Assembly (NCBI GenBank): GCA_025667525.1
Contig: JANFOE010000193.1
Span: 1,302,001 to 1,366,000 of the forward strand
From: Glebionis coronaria
Lineage: Eukaryota; Streptophyta; Magnoliopsida; Asterales; Asteraceae
DNA: 64,000 nucleotides
Direction of reading: 5' to 3'
Shown: positions 1-11,795 of the stretch, in pieces
Numbering within the stretch: the first letter of the stretch is position 1
Layout: the number at the start of each line of letters is the position of its first letter
Translations under genes and position numbers: made by a program
Notes under the pieces: model-generated
Told to the model about the DNA's origin: nothing
The model's input: the letters and a program-made list of their open reading frames with translations, nothing else
Databases searched by the model: none

Positions 1-2
1 TG

Positions 3-2416
3 GACCAAATGTTGGAGCGTCTTGCGGGAAACGATTTCTATTGCTTTCTAGATGGTTTTTCCGGTTACTTCCAAATTCCCATCGATCCTTGTGATCAAGA
101 AAAAACTACGTTTACATGTCCATATGGAACGTTTGCCTATCGTAGAATGCCATTCGGACTTTGCAATGCACCAGGAACCTTTCAAAGGTGCATGATGGCT
201 ATTTTTCATGACATGATCGAGAAGACGATGGAAGTCTTCATGGATGACTTTTCCGTGTTTGGTGATTCTTTCACTTCGTGTTTGTCGAATCTAGAGAAAA
301 TGTTAAAACGTTGTGAGGAAACCAACCTTGTGCTCAATTGGGAAAAGTGTCATTTTATGGTTAAGAGTGGAATCGTCTTAGGGCACAAGGTCTCGAAAGC
401 GGGGATTGAGGTAGATCAAGCTAAGGTAGACGTCATCGCCAAATTACCTCATCCCAAAACCGTTAAGTGAGTTAGGAGTTTCCTAGGCCACGCGGGCTTT
501 TATTGTCGATTCATCAAGGATTTTTCAAAGATTTCTCGACCCATTACACATCTTCTTGAAAAAGAGGCACGTTTTGTCTTTGACGAAGATTGTGTACGAG
601 CCTTTGAAATCCTTAAGAGGAAACTTACCGAAGCTCCCATTCTTGTTGCTCCCAATTGGAACCTCCCCTTTGAGCTTATGTGTGATGCTAGTGATTACGC
701 TATTGGGGCCGTATTGGGGCAACGTCATGATAAGCACTTCTTGCCTATTCACTATGCTAGCAAGACAATGACTGAGGCTCAACTAAAATACACTACAACG
801 GAAAAGGAATTCCTTGCCGTTGTGTATGCATTTGAGAAATTTCGACCTTATCTCGTCTTGACGAAATGCATTGTGTATACGGATCATTCGGCTATTAAGT
901 ATATCATGGCAAAGCAAGATGCTAAGCCTAGATTACTTCGTTGGATTCTCCTCCTTCAAGAATTTGATCACAAAATCGTTGACAAAAAAGGAGCCGAGAA
1001 TCTAGCGGCCGATCATCTTTCTCGTTTGGAAGATCCTCACCAAAGTGTTTACGAGCCCAAGGAAATCACCGAAACATTTCCGCTCGAGACACTTGGTGTA
1101 GTGAATTCTAAGCTTGATTCTTCCACCCCATGGTTTGCGGATTTTGCAAATTACCATGCGGGAAACTTCATCATTAAGGGTATGACGACACAAGAAAAGC
1201 CACAATTCTTTCGTGACGTCAAGTTCTACTTTTGGAACGACCCTTACTTGTTTCGAACTTGTGCGGATCAAATCATCCGACGTTGTGTATTTGGCACCGA
1301 AGCTTCTAACATCCTTAGAGCTTGCCATGAGGGACCCACGGGTGGTCACCACGGTGCTAATCTCACGGCTAAGAAGGTGGTTGATGCTGGCTTCTTTTGG
1401 CCTACTATTTACCGAGATGCACAAGATCTTGTGAAGTCTTGTGATTCATGCCAACGACAAGGAAAAGCCTCACAAAAAGATGAAATGCCACAAAATATCA
1501 TCCAAGTGTGTGAGATCTTTGACGTTTGGGGTATAGACTTTATGGGGCCGTTCCCATCATCTCGTGGTAATAAGTACATTCTCGGTGCGGTTGACTACCT
1601 ATCTAAGTGGGTGGAAGCTAAGGCTTTGCCCACCAATGATGCTCGTGTGGTAGTTAAGTTCTTGAAAAGCTTGTTTGCTCGGTTTGGAACCCCTCGTGCT
1701 ATCATAAGCGATCGTGGAACCCATTTTTGTAATGACCCATTCGAAAGGGTCCTAAGGAAATATGGGTTACACATCGGCTTTCTACGGCTTATCACCCACA
1801 AACGAGTGGGCAAGTCGAGGTTTCAAACCGAGCTTTGAAGAGGATCTTGGAGAGACCCGTTGGGGAAAACCGACAATCTTGGTCGGATAAGTTGGACGAT
1901 GCTTTATTGGCCTTTAGGACCGCTCATAAGACGCCCATTGGGTGCACTCCCTATAAGCTTGTGTATGGAAAGAATTGTCATTTGCCTATCGAATTAGAAC
2001 ACAAGGCTTGTTGGGCCCTAAAGCATTGTAATGATGATATGGAGACCACGGGAAAACACCAGAAAATGCAATTAAATGAATTGGATGAATTGAGGGATAT
2101 TGCTTATGAAAATTCATTGATTTACAAAGAAAAGACTAAAAAGTTGCATGATTCTAAAATTAAAAACCGGGTTTTTAACATTGGGGATCAAGTTTTGCTT
2201 TTTAATTCAAGATCAAAAATCTTTTCCGGTAAATTGAAATCCCGTTGGTCCGGTCCATTCACCGTGACTCAAGTGTTTCCGTATGGGACCATCGAGCTAG
2301 CTCAAGATGATGGTCCTAACTTCAAGGTGAATGCACATAGGTTGAAGCACTACTTTGGCGGGGAAGTTCCATCCTTGAACTACCTCGACCAAATCACTTT
2401 CCCCAATGATAATTAG
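3..2416 (+). pseudogene. pol: E1 pol: reverse transcriptase, RNase H and integrase (broken)
   Basis: Polyprotein that would copy the RNA into DNA and integrate it. It is open from the window edge. RT palm with FMDD is at 240-255; a TGA stop at 468-470 lies in the same frame as the RNase H that follows. RNase H residues CDAS, TEKE, TDHS and AADHLSR run from 678 to about 1030. Integrase has an HHCC zinc finger ([10 protein letters not shown] ... CDSCQRQG, about 1325-1460), then WGIDFMGP and ISDRGTHF for two of the three acidic catalytic residues. A one-base frameshift near 1769-1773 moves the third (GQVEVSNR) into the frame that runs 1772-2416. The C-terminal GPFTV ... GTIELA region is intact. 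One nonsense codon and one frameshift make it a pseudogene that is otherwise well kept. Confidence 0.93.
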
Positions 2417-2817
2417 TAATGAGGGGATTGAGTCGAGCTCATGACTCGGTAATCAAAAACGAGGTGCCTCATGGGGGAGTCCCATGCTTATCCTATGTAT
2501 ATACTATCGCTTTCTAATGTAGCTTACGTGTGGGGATTTGTGCCCTTCCAACCTTTGTTCCGTGGTTATTTGTGAATTGTGGTTTTTAGATGATCATGAT
2601 CTTCACGATTGGAGCCTCTCGTGTTCGTTTTACGGTAGCACACGATCGTTTGCTTTGAAGACTTTCTCAATATCCATGATATATCCTTGATTGTTCTAAC
2701 CTTAGGTTTTTAGCACACTTCATAAACGGCTATTAATTTATTGGTTACACCCTTTCCTTGCTAGATTAAGCATTCGACTACGTCTCTAGTATGGGGGTGT
2801 TTGCACACCTAGACTCG

Positions 2818-2837
2818 AAACATTAAGGACAATGTTT
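2818..2837 (+). other. Conserved 3' hairpin of E1
   Basis: AAACATTAAGGACAATGTTT: a 7-bp stem AAACATT/AATGTTT around AAGGAC, flanked on both sides by AGTATGGGGG motifs. The same element with GAGGAC in the loop occurs in E2 (30795), E4 (47463) and E3 (complement of 20000-20019). Confidence 0.75.
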
Positions 2838-4233
2838 AACTTTAGTATGGGGGGTGAATAGATACTTGCCTTGCCAAACCTTCACGCTTTCCAAAGTATA
2901 TCTTTTTGTTTATGGTTTTGTTGCAAAATAAGGCTAAAAATGGCCAAATTTTAAATTTTTTCTCATGTTTTATATGTGTTTGAAGACACGAATGTAGGTT
3001 TTCCGATGGCGAGAATAAGAGTAATTTTTGACTCGACCGTGCGTGTTGAGCACTTAGCTTTGGTTCCTTAACTTCACATTAGGCTAAGTCTCTTAAATGA
3101 GGACGAGAAATGATAGAGTTAATTATAAGTTACTATGCTAAACGTAGAGTACTCGTATTCTTTCAAAAACTCATGTGTTCTCGTTTTTTGCTTATTCTCC
3201 CTTCGCTTGTAAATATTTTTTGCTTAATATATATTGACTTAGCGGTTTAGTTAGGATTGTTGGGTTTCTAGTCTTTTCTAGTAGCTTCCGTGTAATTAAA
3301 TTGGGAAGACATTAAGGTATCACCAGCGTCACGGTTTTGAAGTATTGGCACCCCAATAATCAAAAGCTTCACCCAATAATAAGATTTCAAGTGCTCACCT
3401 AAATCAAGAAAACAATTTGAAGCCCCACAAGGCCTAAAATCTATGCAAAATTGAAAGTGAATCAAGCCTTAATCTTCGAAGCTTTAAAGATCCAAAATTC
3501 GCCTTAGCGTGAGGATATACGTCTTTGGCTAATAAAACTACCGATGAGGCGGATAATAAAAGGCAAGGCAAGACCGAAGTCATAATAAAAGCTTCCCGGC
3601 GAAGTAGAATAAAAGATGGAGGTAAACCAAAGATAATAAGGCCCTTCCGTTAGGGGGCGTATAAAAGTCTTGGTAATAAGTCTCATGTTCAAAACCGTTA
3701 TAAAACCGTGTTTATCGATTCTTCTTGTCAACTTAATTTTTTGACATCGTTGTCTATTAGGAGGGGTTATTGATTTGATGGTCTTAGTTACACCGTTAGG
3801 ACTCTATTTTTGGACCTAAATCTCTATTATCGCATAAGTCAAACAATGTATCCTCGTGAAACATTCAAGACAAAATAAAATATAAGAGATACAACTTAGG
3901 AATAATGGGAGGATAAGTACGTGATTAGGGCATATGAGTAGTGTTAGCATTACTAACTTATAATGACAATGATCTCGTTTCACGCTTGGCATGGAATTGA
4001 GGTGAAAATCGAGGACGATGAAATTATTTCTAACGAAGCATTCACGTGTTCTTATTCTATGAACCTAAACGTCCCATTTTGCGATGAAAATCATACATTA
4101 TGTCTAAAACACAAGTAGTAGTAGAAAAAGTAGTAGTGTAGCTAGTTTATCGTTCAATAAAGAGAATAAAAATGAATTTTGGAGGTGCTATGATACTTTA
4201 TTCTAGCATTGCGTGAGGGCACGACAATGGTTT

Positions 4234-4245
4234 AGTATGGGGGAG
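4234..4245 (+). promoter_or_regulatory. E1 polypurine tract
   Basis: AGTATGGGGGAG directly before the LTR start TGATGAGAC. It primes plus-strand DNA synthesis in this element class. The same sequence class precedes the E4 3' LTR at 48838-48848. Confidence 0.85.
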
Positions 4246-5485
4246 TGATGAGACTGCTTTTATACATAGTTTCATCGTCCAAATTGGGCTTAAAATGCAT
4301 TAAATATCATCAAAATACCCAAATATATGCTTGTGTTTGTTGCTTGTGTATTTTAGGTGTTGATATTGAGAAAATGACAAAAGATCACAAGAATCATGCA
4401 AAAACAAACACGGGAAACGAAGCCGCATAATGAACCAACCCCTAATGAAGAATTTTCCAAAGAAAAACCTTGAAGATGTGAAGAAATATGAAGAAGGGTC
4501 CTCCAATATGGAAGAACTGACACTTTATACCCTTGTATCTTCATAATTATAAGTTTGGTCCCTAAAATTTGTCAAAATTACAAAAAGGACCCTTAACTTT
4601 GAATATTTGGCAAATTTAGTCCCTCAACAAAACTAAATTGCCAATATTGGTCCTCCAAGAAGTCAACAAACAAGTCAAAACCTTGAAGTATGAAGACATG
4701 TCAAGAAAAGCCCTTGAAGAATGCAAGTTATGCATTTAAAGTCCTTGTTTCAAGTTTGTAAAGTATTTGGGCCAGAATTGACAAGTTGCCCAAACATATT
4801 ATAAAGGGAAATGGGGTTTGTGCTGTTTATTTACAACATGAAAGAAGGAAGAAACAATGGGGACTAAAACTGCCAAGACATCCAAACCCACCACCACCAA
4901 TCATCCTGCCACATCACCTCCACCAGCCAACCACATCACACCACCTCATCCCATCCACCCACGTCACACATCCACTAGCAACTTTATTGATTTTTATAAT
5001 CAGTTTTAAACTTCCCTCCAAACACCTCATTTAAATTTAATCACCCCAAAACGGATTAAATACACCCTAATCACCCCATAAACCCTAGAACTTGCCCATG
5101 ATCAAACTCACCAAAAACAAACGGTTTATGGTTATAACTTTCCAGATTGCTGATTAACCATCACCTTAACCAATCCCAACTCCCAAAAACCTGTCACCCT
5201 CAACATGGAACCCACCCATTGGTCCCCTGCTACACGTTTTGACTCCAAAACAAAAAAGATGCCAGGAAATCCTAGGCCCTTGTTTATTTCTTGTTCCCAA
5301 AGGCTTAATGAACGCCTAGAATCATTTCTACACTGCTGGCATCCCACATACATCCAAATGATCATCACATGGGCTCTTAACCAAATTCAAAATTCGAATC
5401 TTCAAAAAGAATCAAAGGGCAAGATGGGAAGTTCATCTACATTAGGGTTAAGTTTCTTTTCAGTTCTAGAATTCTTGTAAGCCTC

Positions 5486-5493
5486 TATATAAA
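5486..5493 (+). promoter_or_regulatory. TATA box of the E1 LTR
   Basis: TATATAAA in CTCTATATAAAGGCAC, at the position matching TATAAATAGGCCTC in the E4 LTRs (41667 and 49938). Likely core promoter; by sequence only. Confidence 0.6.
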
Positions 5494-7012
5494 GGCACAT
5501 ATGTTTACATTATGAGTTGTTCTTGCTTTCTCTTTCCTTGGTCAAACATTGTAAAGCCCTTTCAAAGTTAATGAAACTGGTGTTTGTTGTGACGAAATAG
5601 AACAAGAGCCCTTTACTTTTCCATTGCATTTTTAAGTTTTGAAGTTGAAACCTTATTTTCAGTCTTTGTTTATTTTTGGAAACTCAAGTTGTTAAGTTAA
5701 TAAGTTCTCTGTCCAAGCTTTTTAATTTGATCATATGAGCCTGATATTCTTGTTGAATATCAAGCTCAAGTGAAACTTAAAGAGTTTGTTGATTTAGTTA
5801 TTGTTGAAATTTTCAGAAAACCAAAAAAAATCAGTTTTTAATATTACTGTTTCATTCTTAAAAGCTAAAAGCTATAAGTTGACATGTCAATAAGTCAATC
5901 TTATAGCCTATAGGCTCTTATACCAGGTTATTCTTGTTGTTTGTTGTTTGATTTTGGCAGGTTCAAAACAAGAACTTAGAACATCATCATCATCATCATA
6001 ATCATTTTGTCTTCTAATTGCCAAAAAGTCTGCACAAGCCCGGGCTTGTTTGGAGGTGACTTTTCAGTCACTGTTGGGCCTGGATGTAGGTCCAACAAGC
6101 TAACCTCCTTGTACCTTGTTTGAGTTTTCAGAAATTGTGAAAGTTGTGATTTATGTGTTTTTGTATGAAACTTGTTCTTATGTGTTGAATCTGGTTGGTT
6201 TATGCATGTTTGATGTTTGAATGCATGTTAGAGGTGACTAGGATCAGATTTGTGTAGTTTAGAATAGGGTTGCTTTGCTAAATTTTGATTTTCAGAAACT
6301 AAAGGGGTGTTTGGGATTAGGGATTTAAGGGGGTCATAGCTTTATAAATCTGTTAAAAGTCACTCACACCCATTCTCTTTGGTTATTTGGTTATAGTGTA
6401 TGATTCTTTGTAGCTTTGTGTGTTCAAATCACAAGTTTGCATGTTAAAAAATGGCATTTACTAGCTAAAATCAGTAATCCATTTTTCTACCTATTTTGTG
6501 AGAATTTGATCATCATATCTTGGTGATTGTTAGATTATAGGCTTAAGTAGGATTGTGTATCTGTTTTATGTGATTTGGTGAACTTATATGCAAGTTTGTG
6601 GCATTTGAAAGTCTTTTTTGTGCAAGTTGCATCAGCAAATTACAAACAGTCCATGCTTATGCATATCAGTAACATTTTTTATGCTTGATTGTGAATTTTG
6701 TGTGTTAGACTTGGTGATTATCTTGTTTACTTGACTTCCCACAACCAAACTGGTTGTGGGATTGCCCCTATTATCCATCAAACATCATCAAAAATCCAGG
6801 AACAAGTCCTCTTGTTCTATCTTCACTTGTGAAGATACGTTTTTTCTCATTTTGTGTTCATCAGTTCTTTTGTAAACTGGGCTTTGTTTTGATCCTAGCT
6901 ACTTGATTCTAGCTTGTTTTCTTTGATATAAAGTTTGTTTTGGAGTGAATTAGGATTACTGTAATTGAGTTTTAAAGTTTAAAAAAAAGAAAAAAAAAAG
7001 TTTTTACAAAAA

Positions 7013-7099
7013 GGACGTGGCCAGGACTCGAACCTGCGCCACTCCTCTCACACTCCAACGTGATAACCAGTTGCCCTAGGGTCTTTGACTGGTTATCAC
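7013..7099 (-). repeat. tRNA-like sequence in the E1 LTR
   Basis: On the minus strand CAGGTTCGAGTCCTGG (7021-7036) looks like a T-arm and pol III B box, and CAACTGGTTATCACG (about 7058-7073) like a D-arm. The acceptor stem is not convincing. A perfect 12-bp inverted repeat (GTGATAACCAGT 7060-7071, ACTGGTTATCAC 7088-7099) has duplicated the D-arm part. Probably a decayed tRNA-derived insert, not a functional tRNA. Similar but not identical sequences sit in the E4 LTRs. Confidence 0.55.
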
Positions 7100-8296
7100 T
7101 TGGAACTTCTAATATTTAAGTAGTGTTTGTTTTTGGCTTATTTAACTAATCAGCTTACTAATAAGCTGATTTCAGCTTATTCCTTTTAGGTTTTTACATC
7201 TTAGCATTTTTCCTTGTTTCTTATTAGGGTTTAGGACTTTTTGGTTCAAAAAGTTTATTTTTCACGTGTTTATTTAATTTTCTAGGATTATTTTTAGTTT
7301 AAATTTTGAAAAGTAAATTAAAAATAGGAAAAAGTATTTTAAAAATCTAGAAAAATAGTTTTTAGGTTTTTAATTATATTTTTGAGGTTTACAGCCATTA
7401 AGGTTTTCTTTTTAGCTAATTTTTGATTTTATATGATTTTAGGGTTTTTGACCAACTTTGGAATTTAATATAAAATTATTAAAAAGGTTTTGGAAACTTT
7501 TAATTGCATTTCTGTCTTAGTTACATTATTCTAGATTTTTGGTAATTTTTTAGAATTTTTTTATGAACTTTGAATTTTTTTTGAATATTTTAATATTATT
7601 TTATTATTAAAAATTAAAAGTCTGATTTTGTTAGTTTTTAAATTTTTCCTAGATTATAGACACTTAATTAGGAATTTTGTAACTTTCCAAATATTTTTAG
7701 GGGTTTTAATTATTTTCTAGAATTAATTTAAGTGTTAATTGATTTTAATAGTTTTTAAGTGTTTAAAAATAGTTTTATTTGGTTTTAAAATTTTTAAAAA
7801 ATACTTTTTAGCTTAATTAGTTTATTTTTGGGGTTTACAAACTTTAAAATCTTGTTTGGGACTTTTTAATAATTAATTGTGATTTTTAGGGCTTTAATTA
7901 GCATTAAAAAGTCATTATCTAATTAATTAAAAGGTTTTAGCATGTTTGGATTTTTTGTAAACTCTTAGAATATTATTGTGGATTTTTAGTAATTTTTAGG
8001 AATTTTTAAGTTAAAATTTTAATTTTGGTAGTTTTTACGGTTTTACGCGATCGACCTTTTCGTCTTAGTTTTATCCGTCGTCGTAACCGTCATTCTCTTC
8101 TAATCTCATTTCTCTCTTCCTTTTTCAACAATATAATCACAAATCAAAAATCATCTCTTAACACAACGCACTTGCCTCCTTGGGAAACGAACTTGAACTT
8201 ATTTGATCATTAGTGCTCGGTTTTCCTAAACCGACACTTAACGCTTGCCACTATTTTTGCCTTCCTTTTCCTAAAGGGGTAAAAACTCTACAATCA

Positions 8297-10547
8297 CAAT
8301 GCCTCTTTCATCCTTTTTGTTTCTAAAAACCTATCTTGTCCCAATAGGTCTGACATGTCTGGGACAATCAACCAACTCCTAAACATCCTGGATAGCAAAT
8401 TGGTGAAGCTCATCTTGCATTGAATCCACCCAACTTGGTTCTTTGAGAGCATCCAATATCTTTTTGGGTTCCTGTTGTGACAGAAAACAGGCAAACAAAC
8501 ATGCTTGAACAAGAGGGGTATCAACCTTCTTGTGAATATTGGCAATAAATTCACCAAGATTCTGATGAGATCTTATAGTTTGAACAAGAGACATCACATC
8601 ACCAATAATTAGAGAAGGAGGGTGATTTTTGATTGTATGAGTAAGCACTCCTCCCTCAATAAGTGTGTCGTCCTCAATCTCATCTTCCATGTTACCAATA
8701 TCCTCTTCAGACTCTCTTTCATCAACATCTGAATGAACCTCTCTATTTCTGTTTGAAGGTTCACCTTGTTCAAAATTATTGGAAGAGAAAATATGGTCAA
8801 AAGAGCTGTCAACGCCTAAACCAAGGTTGTCAACGTTTGATCCATCAACGCCTGAATTTGTCTTATCAGCGCTAGAATTTCCTTTGTCAGCGCCTGAAAG
8901 ATCATGCATGTTGTCAACTGGTGATACTTGGGGACCACCTTTTTCCTTTCCAGCAGCAGCAGCAGCAAATGCATCTGTCCATACAGGAATAGTAACATAC
9001 TCAAGAATGGGTGCTAATTTTTCTGCTTGTGATCCAACCTCTTCATCAACCTGTTTACCTGAAACATCAACAACTGGTTTTTCCACAACATTTGAAGTTA
9101 CCTTCACAACGTTTGGATTAGTAACATGCATATAATTCAAAGTCCTAGATAGAGGTTCCAAGTCAAATAACCAATTTGGACCACTTTTAGGATCACTAGG
9201 TTTACTTTCTAAAAACCTAACATGTACTTTTTCAAGTATACGTTTTTCTTTCTTAAGGTAAACCCTATATCCTCTACTCTGCACAGAATAACCCATGAAG
9301 TAGCCTTCATCACCTTTAGCACTAAACTTACCAAAGGAATCACTAGTATCTAACATAACTACATGACATCCAAAAGGTTTAAGAAAACCAATATTAGGTT
9401 TTCTTCCCCAAAGTAACTCATAAGGTGTTTTGTTGTGAATCTTGTTGACTAGTGCTGTATTCTGAACATAACAAGCTGTATTCACAACCTCAGCCCAAAA
9501 AGCAATGGGAAAGTGAGCATCAACCAACATAGTCCTGGCTGCTTCTATTAGGGTTCTATTCTTTCTCTCAGCAACCCCATTTTGTTGTGGGGTTCTAGTT
9601 ACACTAAACTGTCTAGTAATCTCTTTCTTGGCACAAAAATCATCTAACAACTTATTTCTAAACTCACCACTATTGTCACTTCTAAGAATCTTAACCTCAT
9701 TACCAGACTTCTTTTCAATCTGGGTAATAAAGTTAATCCAAGTATCAGTAGTGTCACTTTTTAAAGCTAAAAAGAAAGTCCAAGTAAATCTAGAAAAATC
9801 ATCAGTGATGACAAAACAGTAAGATTTACCATTTAAGCTTTCTATATTAGTTGGACCAAACAAGTCCATATGCAGCAAGTGAAGTGGTTTAGAACTAGAA
9901 TGCACCTGTTTAGACTTAAATGAGGCCTTGTTCTGTTTGCCTTTAAGGCATGCAACACAAGAGTGGTCATTGTGGAAAGCCTTTTCAGGCAAACCATCAA
10001 CCAAACCATGTCTCACAAGTCTGTTTATATTTTTAAAATTAATGTGCCCTAATCTCCTGTGCCAAAGATTACTCTCATCAACTGAATCCTTAGCATATAG
10101 ACATGACAGATTATTATTCATCCTAATTCCATTAAGATTCACATTATAAATTTCCTTATGCCTAGGTGTTCTATACTCAATGAATTTCTCATCTGGTATT
10201 TTAAAATCTTTGCTCAACACCAAGCATTCAGTATCAGTAAAAAGAACCTTATTTTTGTTATCACAAATTTGTGATACACTAAACAGATTATAGTCAAGTT
10301 CTTTTACCAGAAACACGTTTTCAAAACGCAAATTGTTGGTGAGATAAGTTCCTTTGCCTGTGATAGTTCCATATCCGCCTCCAAAGTAAACTTTATCACC
10401 ATCCTTAATGGGAGTGAAGTTTGTGAGATAATCTTCCTTCCCAGTCATGTGCCTAGAGCATCCACTATCCCAATAGCCATAATCATTAACCTGCTTTTGA
10501 ATGCCCTGCACATAAAGAAAACAAATTAGTTTTCTTGGGGAACCCAA
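8297..10547 (-). pseudogene. pol: E0 pol: protease, integrase and start of reverse transcriptase
   Basis: A 722-codon open frame ends at 8379. Protease active site YWDSGCSRHMTG is at about residue 27. GAG-pre-integrase with LWHRRLGH and CVACLKG lies at about 155-205. The integrase core has the DDE set in HMDLFGP (about 226), RSDNSGEF (about 288) and GVAERKN (about 323). A long acidic linker then has many NADK/SADK/GVDG-like steps, followed by the RT start (EPSWVDSMQDEL). Beyond the stop at 8379-8381 the same frame goes on with RT wording (CPRHVRPIGTR, NKKDERGIV) and a second TAG at 8331-8333, up to the E1 junction. Both stops replace a tryptophan expected in the family (TGG to TAG). The left truncation is the E1 insertion, not decay. 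Confidence 0.93.
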
Positions 10548-10702
10548 TCCTGAGCAGACTTGGATTCATTTAGTTGTTCAACAAGAACAGACTTAATCCT
10601 TATGACAACCCCTTGTTCATCCCTTTTTGGATTAAACACCCAGTTAACCCCAATTGGTTTTGTTATGACCTTTAAAATATAATGAAATCTGTTAAAGGTC
10701 AT
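10526..10702 (-). pseudogene. Small ORF between copia gag and protease with an RT-like motif
   Basis: 58 codons from ATG at 10702 to TAA at 10526, overlapping the next frame by about 20 bases. It includes KPIGVNWVFNPKRDEQG, then VVIRIKSVLVEQ, and ends DWVPQEN. The first two parts follow the pattern of the copia RT start (PIGT.WVF..K.DE.G.V.R.K..LV.Q), which this element also has in its normal place at 8297-8380. It could be a piece of the gag/protease linker in which the match is chance, or a captured RT fragment. I could not decide which. Confidence 0.5.
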
Positions 10703-10735
10703 AGAAACCCTATTTGAATTAGGGTTTTGGTCTTG

Positions 10736-11347
10736 CTAAGGTCCCCATGTCAAGCTAGAAGTAGCTTTAGACCCCTTTCCCTTTGGTTGCAAATATTTGC
10801 CAGTATTTGGTTTGGTAACGCTTCTGTCAGCGTTTGATTTGGTCTTGTCAACGCTGAAATTACCCTTATCAGCGTTGAACCTAGGGTTTGCTACAGGAAC
10901 CCATTGTCTATTAGACCATGTATTGGTTTTCTGAAAAGGTGTTTGTCCATAAGTATTAGACCCTTTAGTAAAGAATAGGGCTGGCCTAACAACTTGTGAA
11001 CTTTGCTGGACAACAGATTTGGGTTTGACAGTGTTTGACTTTTTGTCAACGTTTACCTTTGAATCATTGACACACTTATAGGCTAAGTGTGAAAAACTTC
11101 CACAAGTATAACAGGCTTTTCTAGACATAACTCTAGGTCTAGAAGAAAAGAAACCTGTTCCATTATCACTAAGTTGGCTTTTTGGTGACCTAGATTTTCT
11201 ATACATTTCTGCATATTAAATACTAGGTTTTCTATCAACGTTTAAGCCAAGGTCAACAGCCTTGCCAGTGGTTGTGTTTTTCACTTTGATGGGTGTAGAC
11301 TCATTTGGGCTATCACTAAGCATGCCACCCTTAACAAACAAGGTAGG
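10736..11347 (-). pseudogene. gag: E0 gag, C-terminal part with zinc knuckle
   Basis: Two frames. 11347-11216 continues the gag from the far side of E2 (KGGMLSDSPNES) to a stop. 11206-10736 (156 codons) carries the CCHC knuckle CYTCGSFSHLAYKC followed by a basic, serine- and asparagine-rich tail with repeated NADK/SVDK/NADR steps. It would bind RNA in the virus-like particle. It belongs with 34297-36266; the target duplication GTTGG at 11348-11352 marks where E2 cut the gene. A frame change near 11210 shows decay. Confidence 0.85.
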
Positions 11348-11352
11348 GTTGG
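11348..11352. repeat. Target-site duplication of E2 (left copy)
   Basis: GTTGG immediately before the E2 LTR; the right copy is GTTGG at 34292-34296. The perfect 5-bp match proves that E2 ends at TAATA ... TATTA rather than the usual TG ... CA. Confidence 0.92.
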
Positions 11353-11795
11353 TAATAAGTGTGAAAAAACTTATCCTTTTACCACTTATTTCCAATAATA
11401 ACAAGACCAAAACGTGTATTTTATGTCGTAAAAGTCGGAATTATGCGTGGTTTGTGTTTTTATTGTGTTTTAGGACCAAAAGATGCAAAAGGAAGAAAAC
11501 ATGGGCTATCACGGGCTTTTATCGAAGAAAAAGACTAAAGACGAAGTCGAAAGATCTAGAATGCAAAAAGAATGGAAGTCCAAGGCCTATTCTGAAGATT
11601 TATCGAAGAAAAAAGTCTAAAGACGGAAGTTTAATGAAGTCGAAGAACTCAAGTCTAATTATAGAAGAAAATATTAAGACAAGTTCAACTTATATCGACA
11701 AATCCCGAGACGACGTCGAGAAAGACAAAGATTAAATCGAGTCGAAACGAGAAGAAAGAAAGAAGAAAGTTTAAGCCCTTAATCTCCCCACCTCC

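Larger units (their letters stand above)
2417..4245 (+). other. E1 3' untranslated region
   Basis: No ORF of note. It starts with a segment close to 47041-47160 of E4 (GACTCGGT, then CAAAAAC, then GGGGGAGTC), and the whole block is collinear with the E4 3' region at 47041-48848, so the two elements share their 3' UTR. It holds two internal polypurine-like motifs (AGTATGGGGG at 2788 and 2844), with the hairpin at 2818-2837 between them. A purine-rich stretch with repeated ATAATAAAAG lies at 3520-3700. Nothing recognisable as an env gene. Confidence 0.75.
1..8296 (+). mobile_element. E1: Athila-type Ty3/gypsy retrotransposon, 3' part
   Basis: Reading left to right: the end of pol (RT, RNase H, integrase), a 1.8-kb non-coding 3' region, a polypurine tract and a 3' LTR of about 4.05 kb. 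The 5' LTR, gag and protease lie left of the window. The RT wording (MLERLAGND, FMDDFSVFG) and the long untranslated 3' region are of the Athila type. On the right the LTR abuts copia RT codons of E0, so E1 inserted into the copia element. The exact LTR end (8292-8298) is uncertain because several CA dinucleotides occur there and the left target-site copy is outside the window. Confidence 0.9.
4246..8296 (+). repeat. E1 3' LTR
   Basis: Starts TGATGAGACT right after the polypurine tract. GATGAGACT pairs with AGTTTCATC at 4268-4276 (one G-U pair). The start, the GGTCC-rich U3 segment at 4550-4660, the TATA box at 5486, the long AT-rich tail (7130-8020) and the end (TTTTCCTAAA ...) all correspond to parts of the E4 LTRs, but with marked divergence. 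It contains a tRNA-like sequence at 7013-7099. About 4.05 kb, unusually long for a plant LTR but normal for this group. Confidence 0.85.

Noticed and set aside
678..1838. Independent RNase H-integrase gene in E1
   Set aside because: Same frame as the RT before it, with a single TGA between; it is one broken pol.
11262..11735. Lysine-rich ORF in the E2 LTRs (also 32402-32860)
   Set aside because: Open in both LTRs, but it lies upstream of the TATA box, starts in flanking sequence that differs between copies, and runs through purine-rich DNA that has few stop codons. Probably not a gene.
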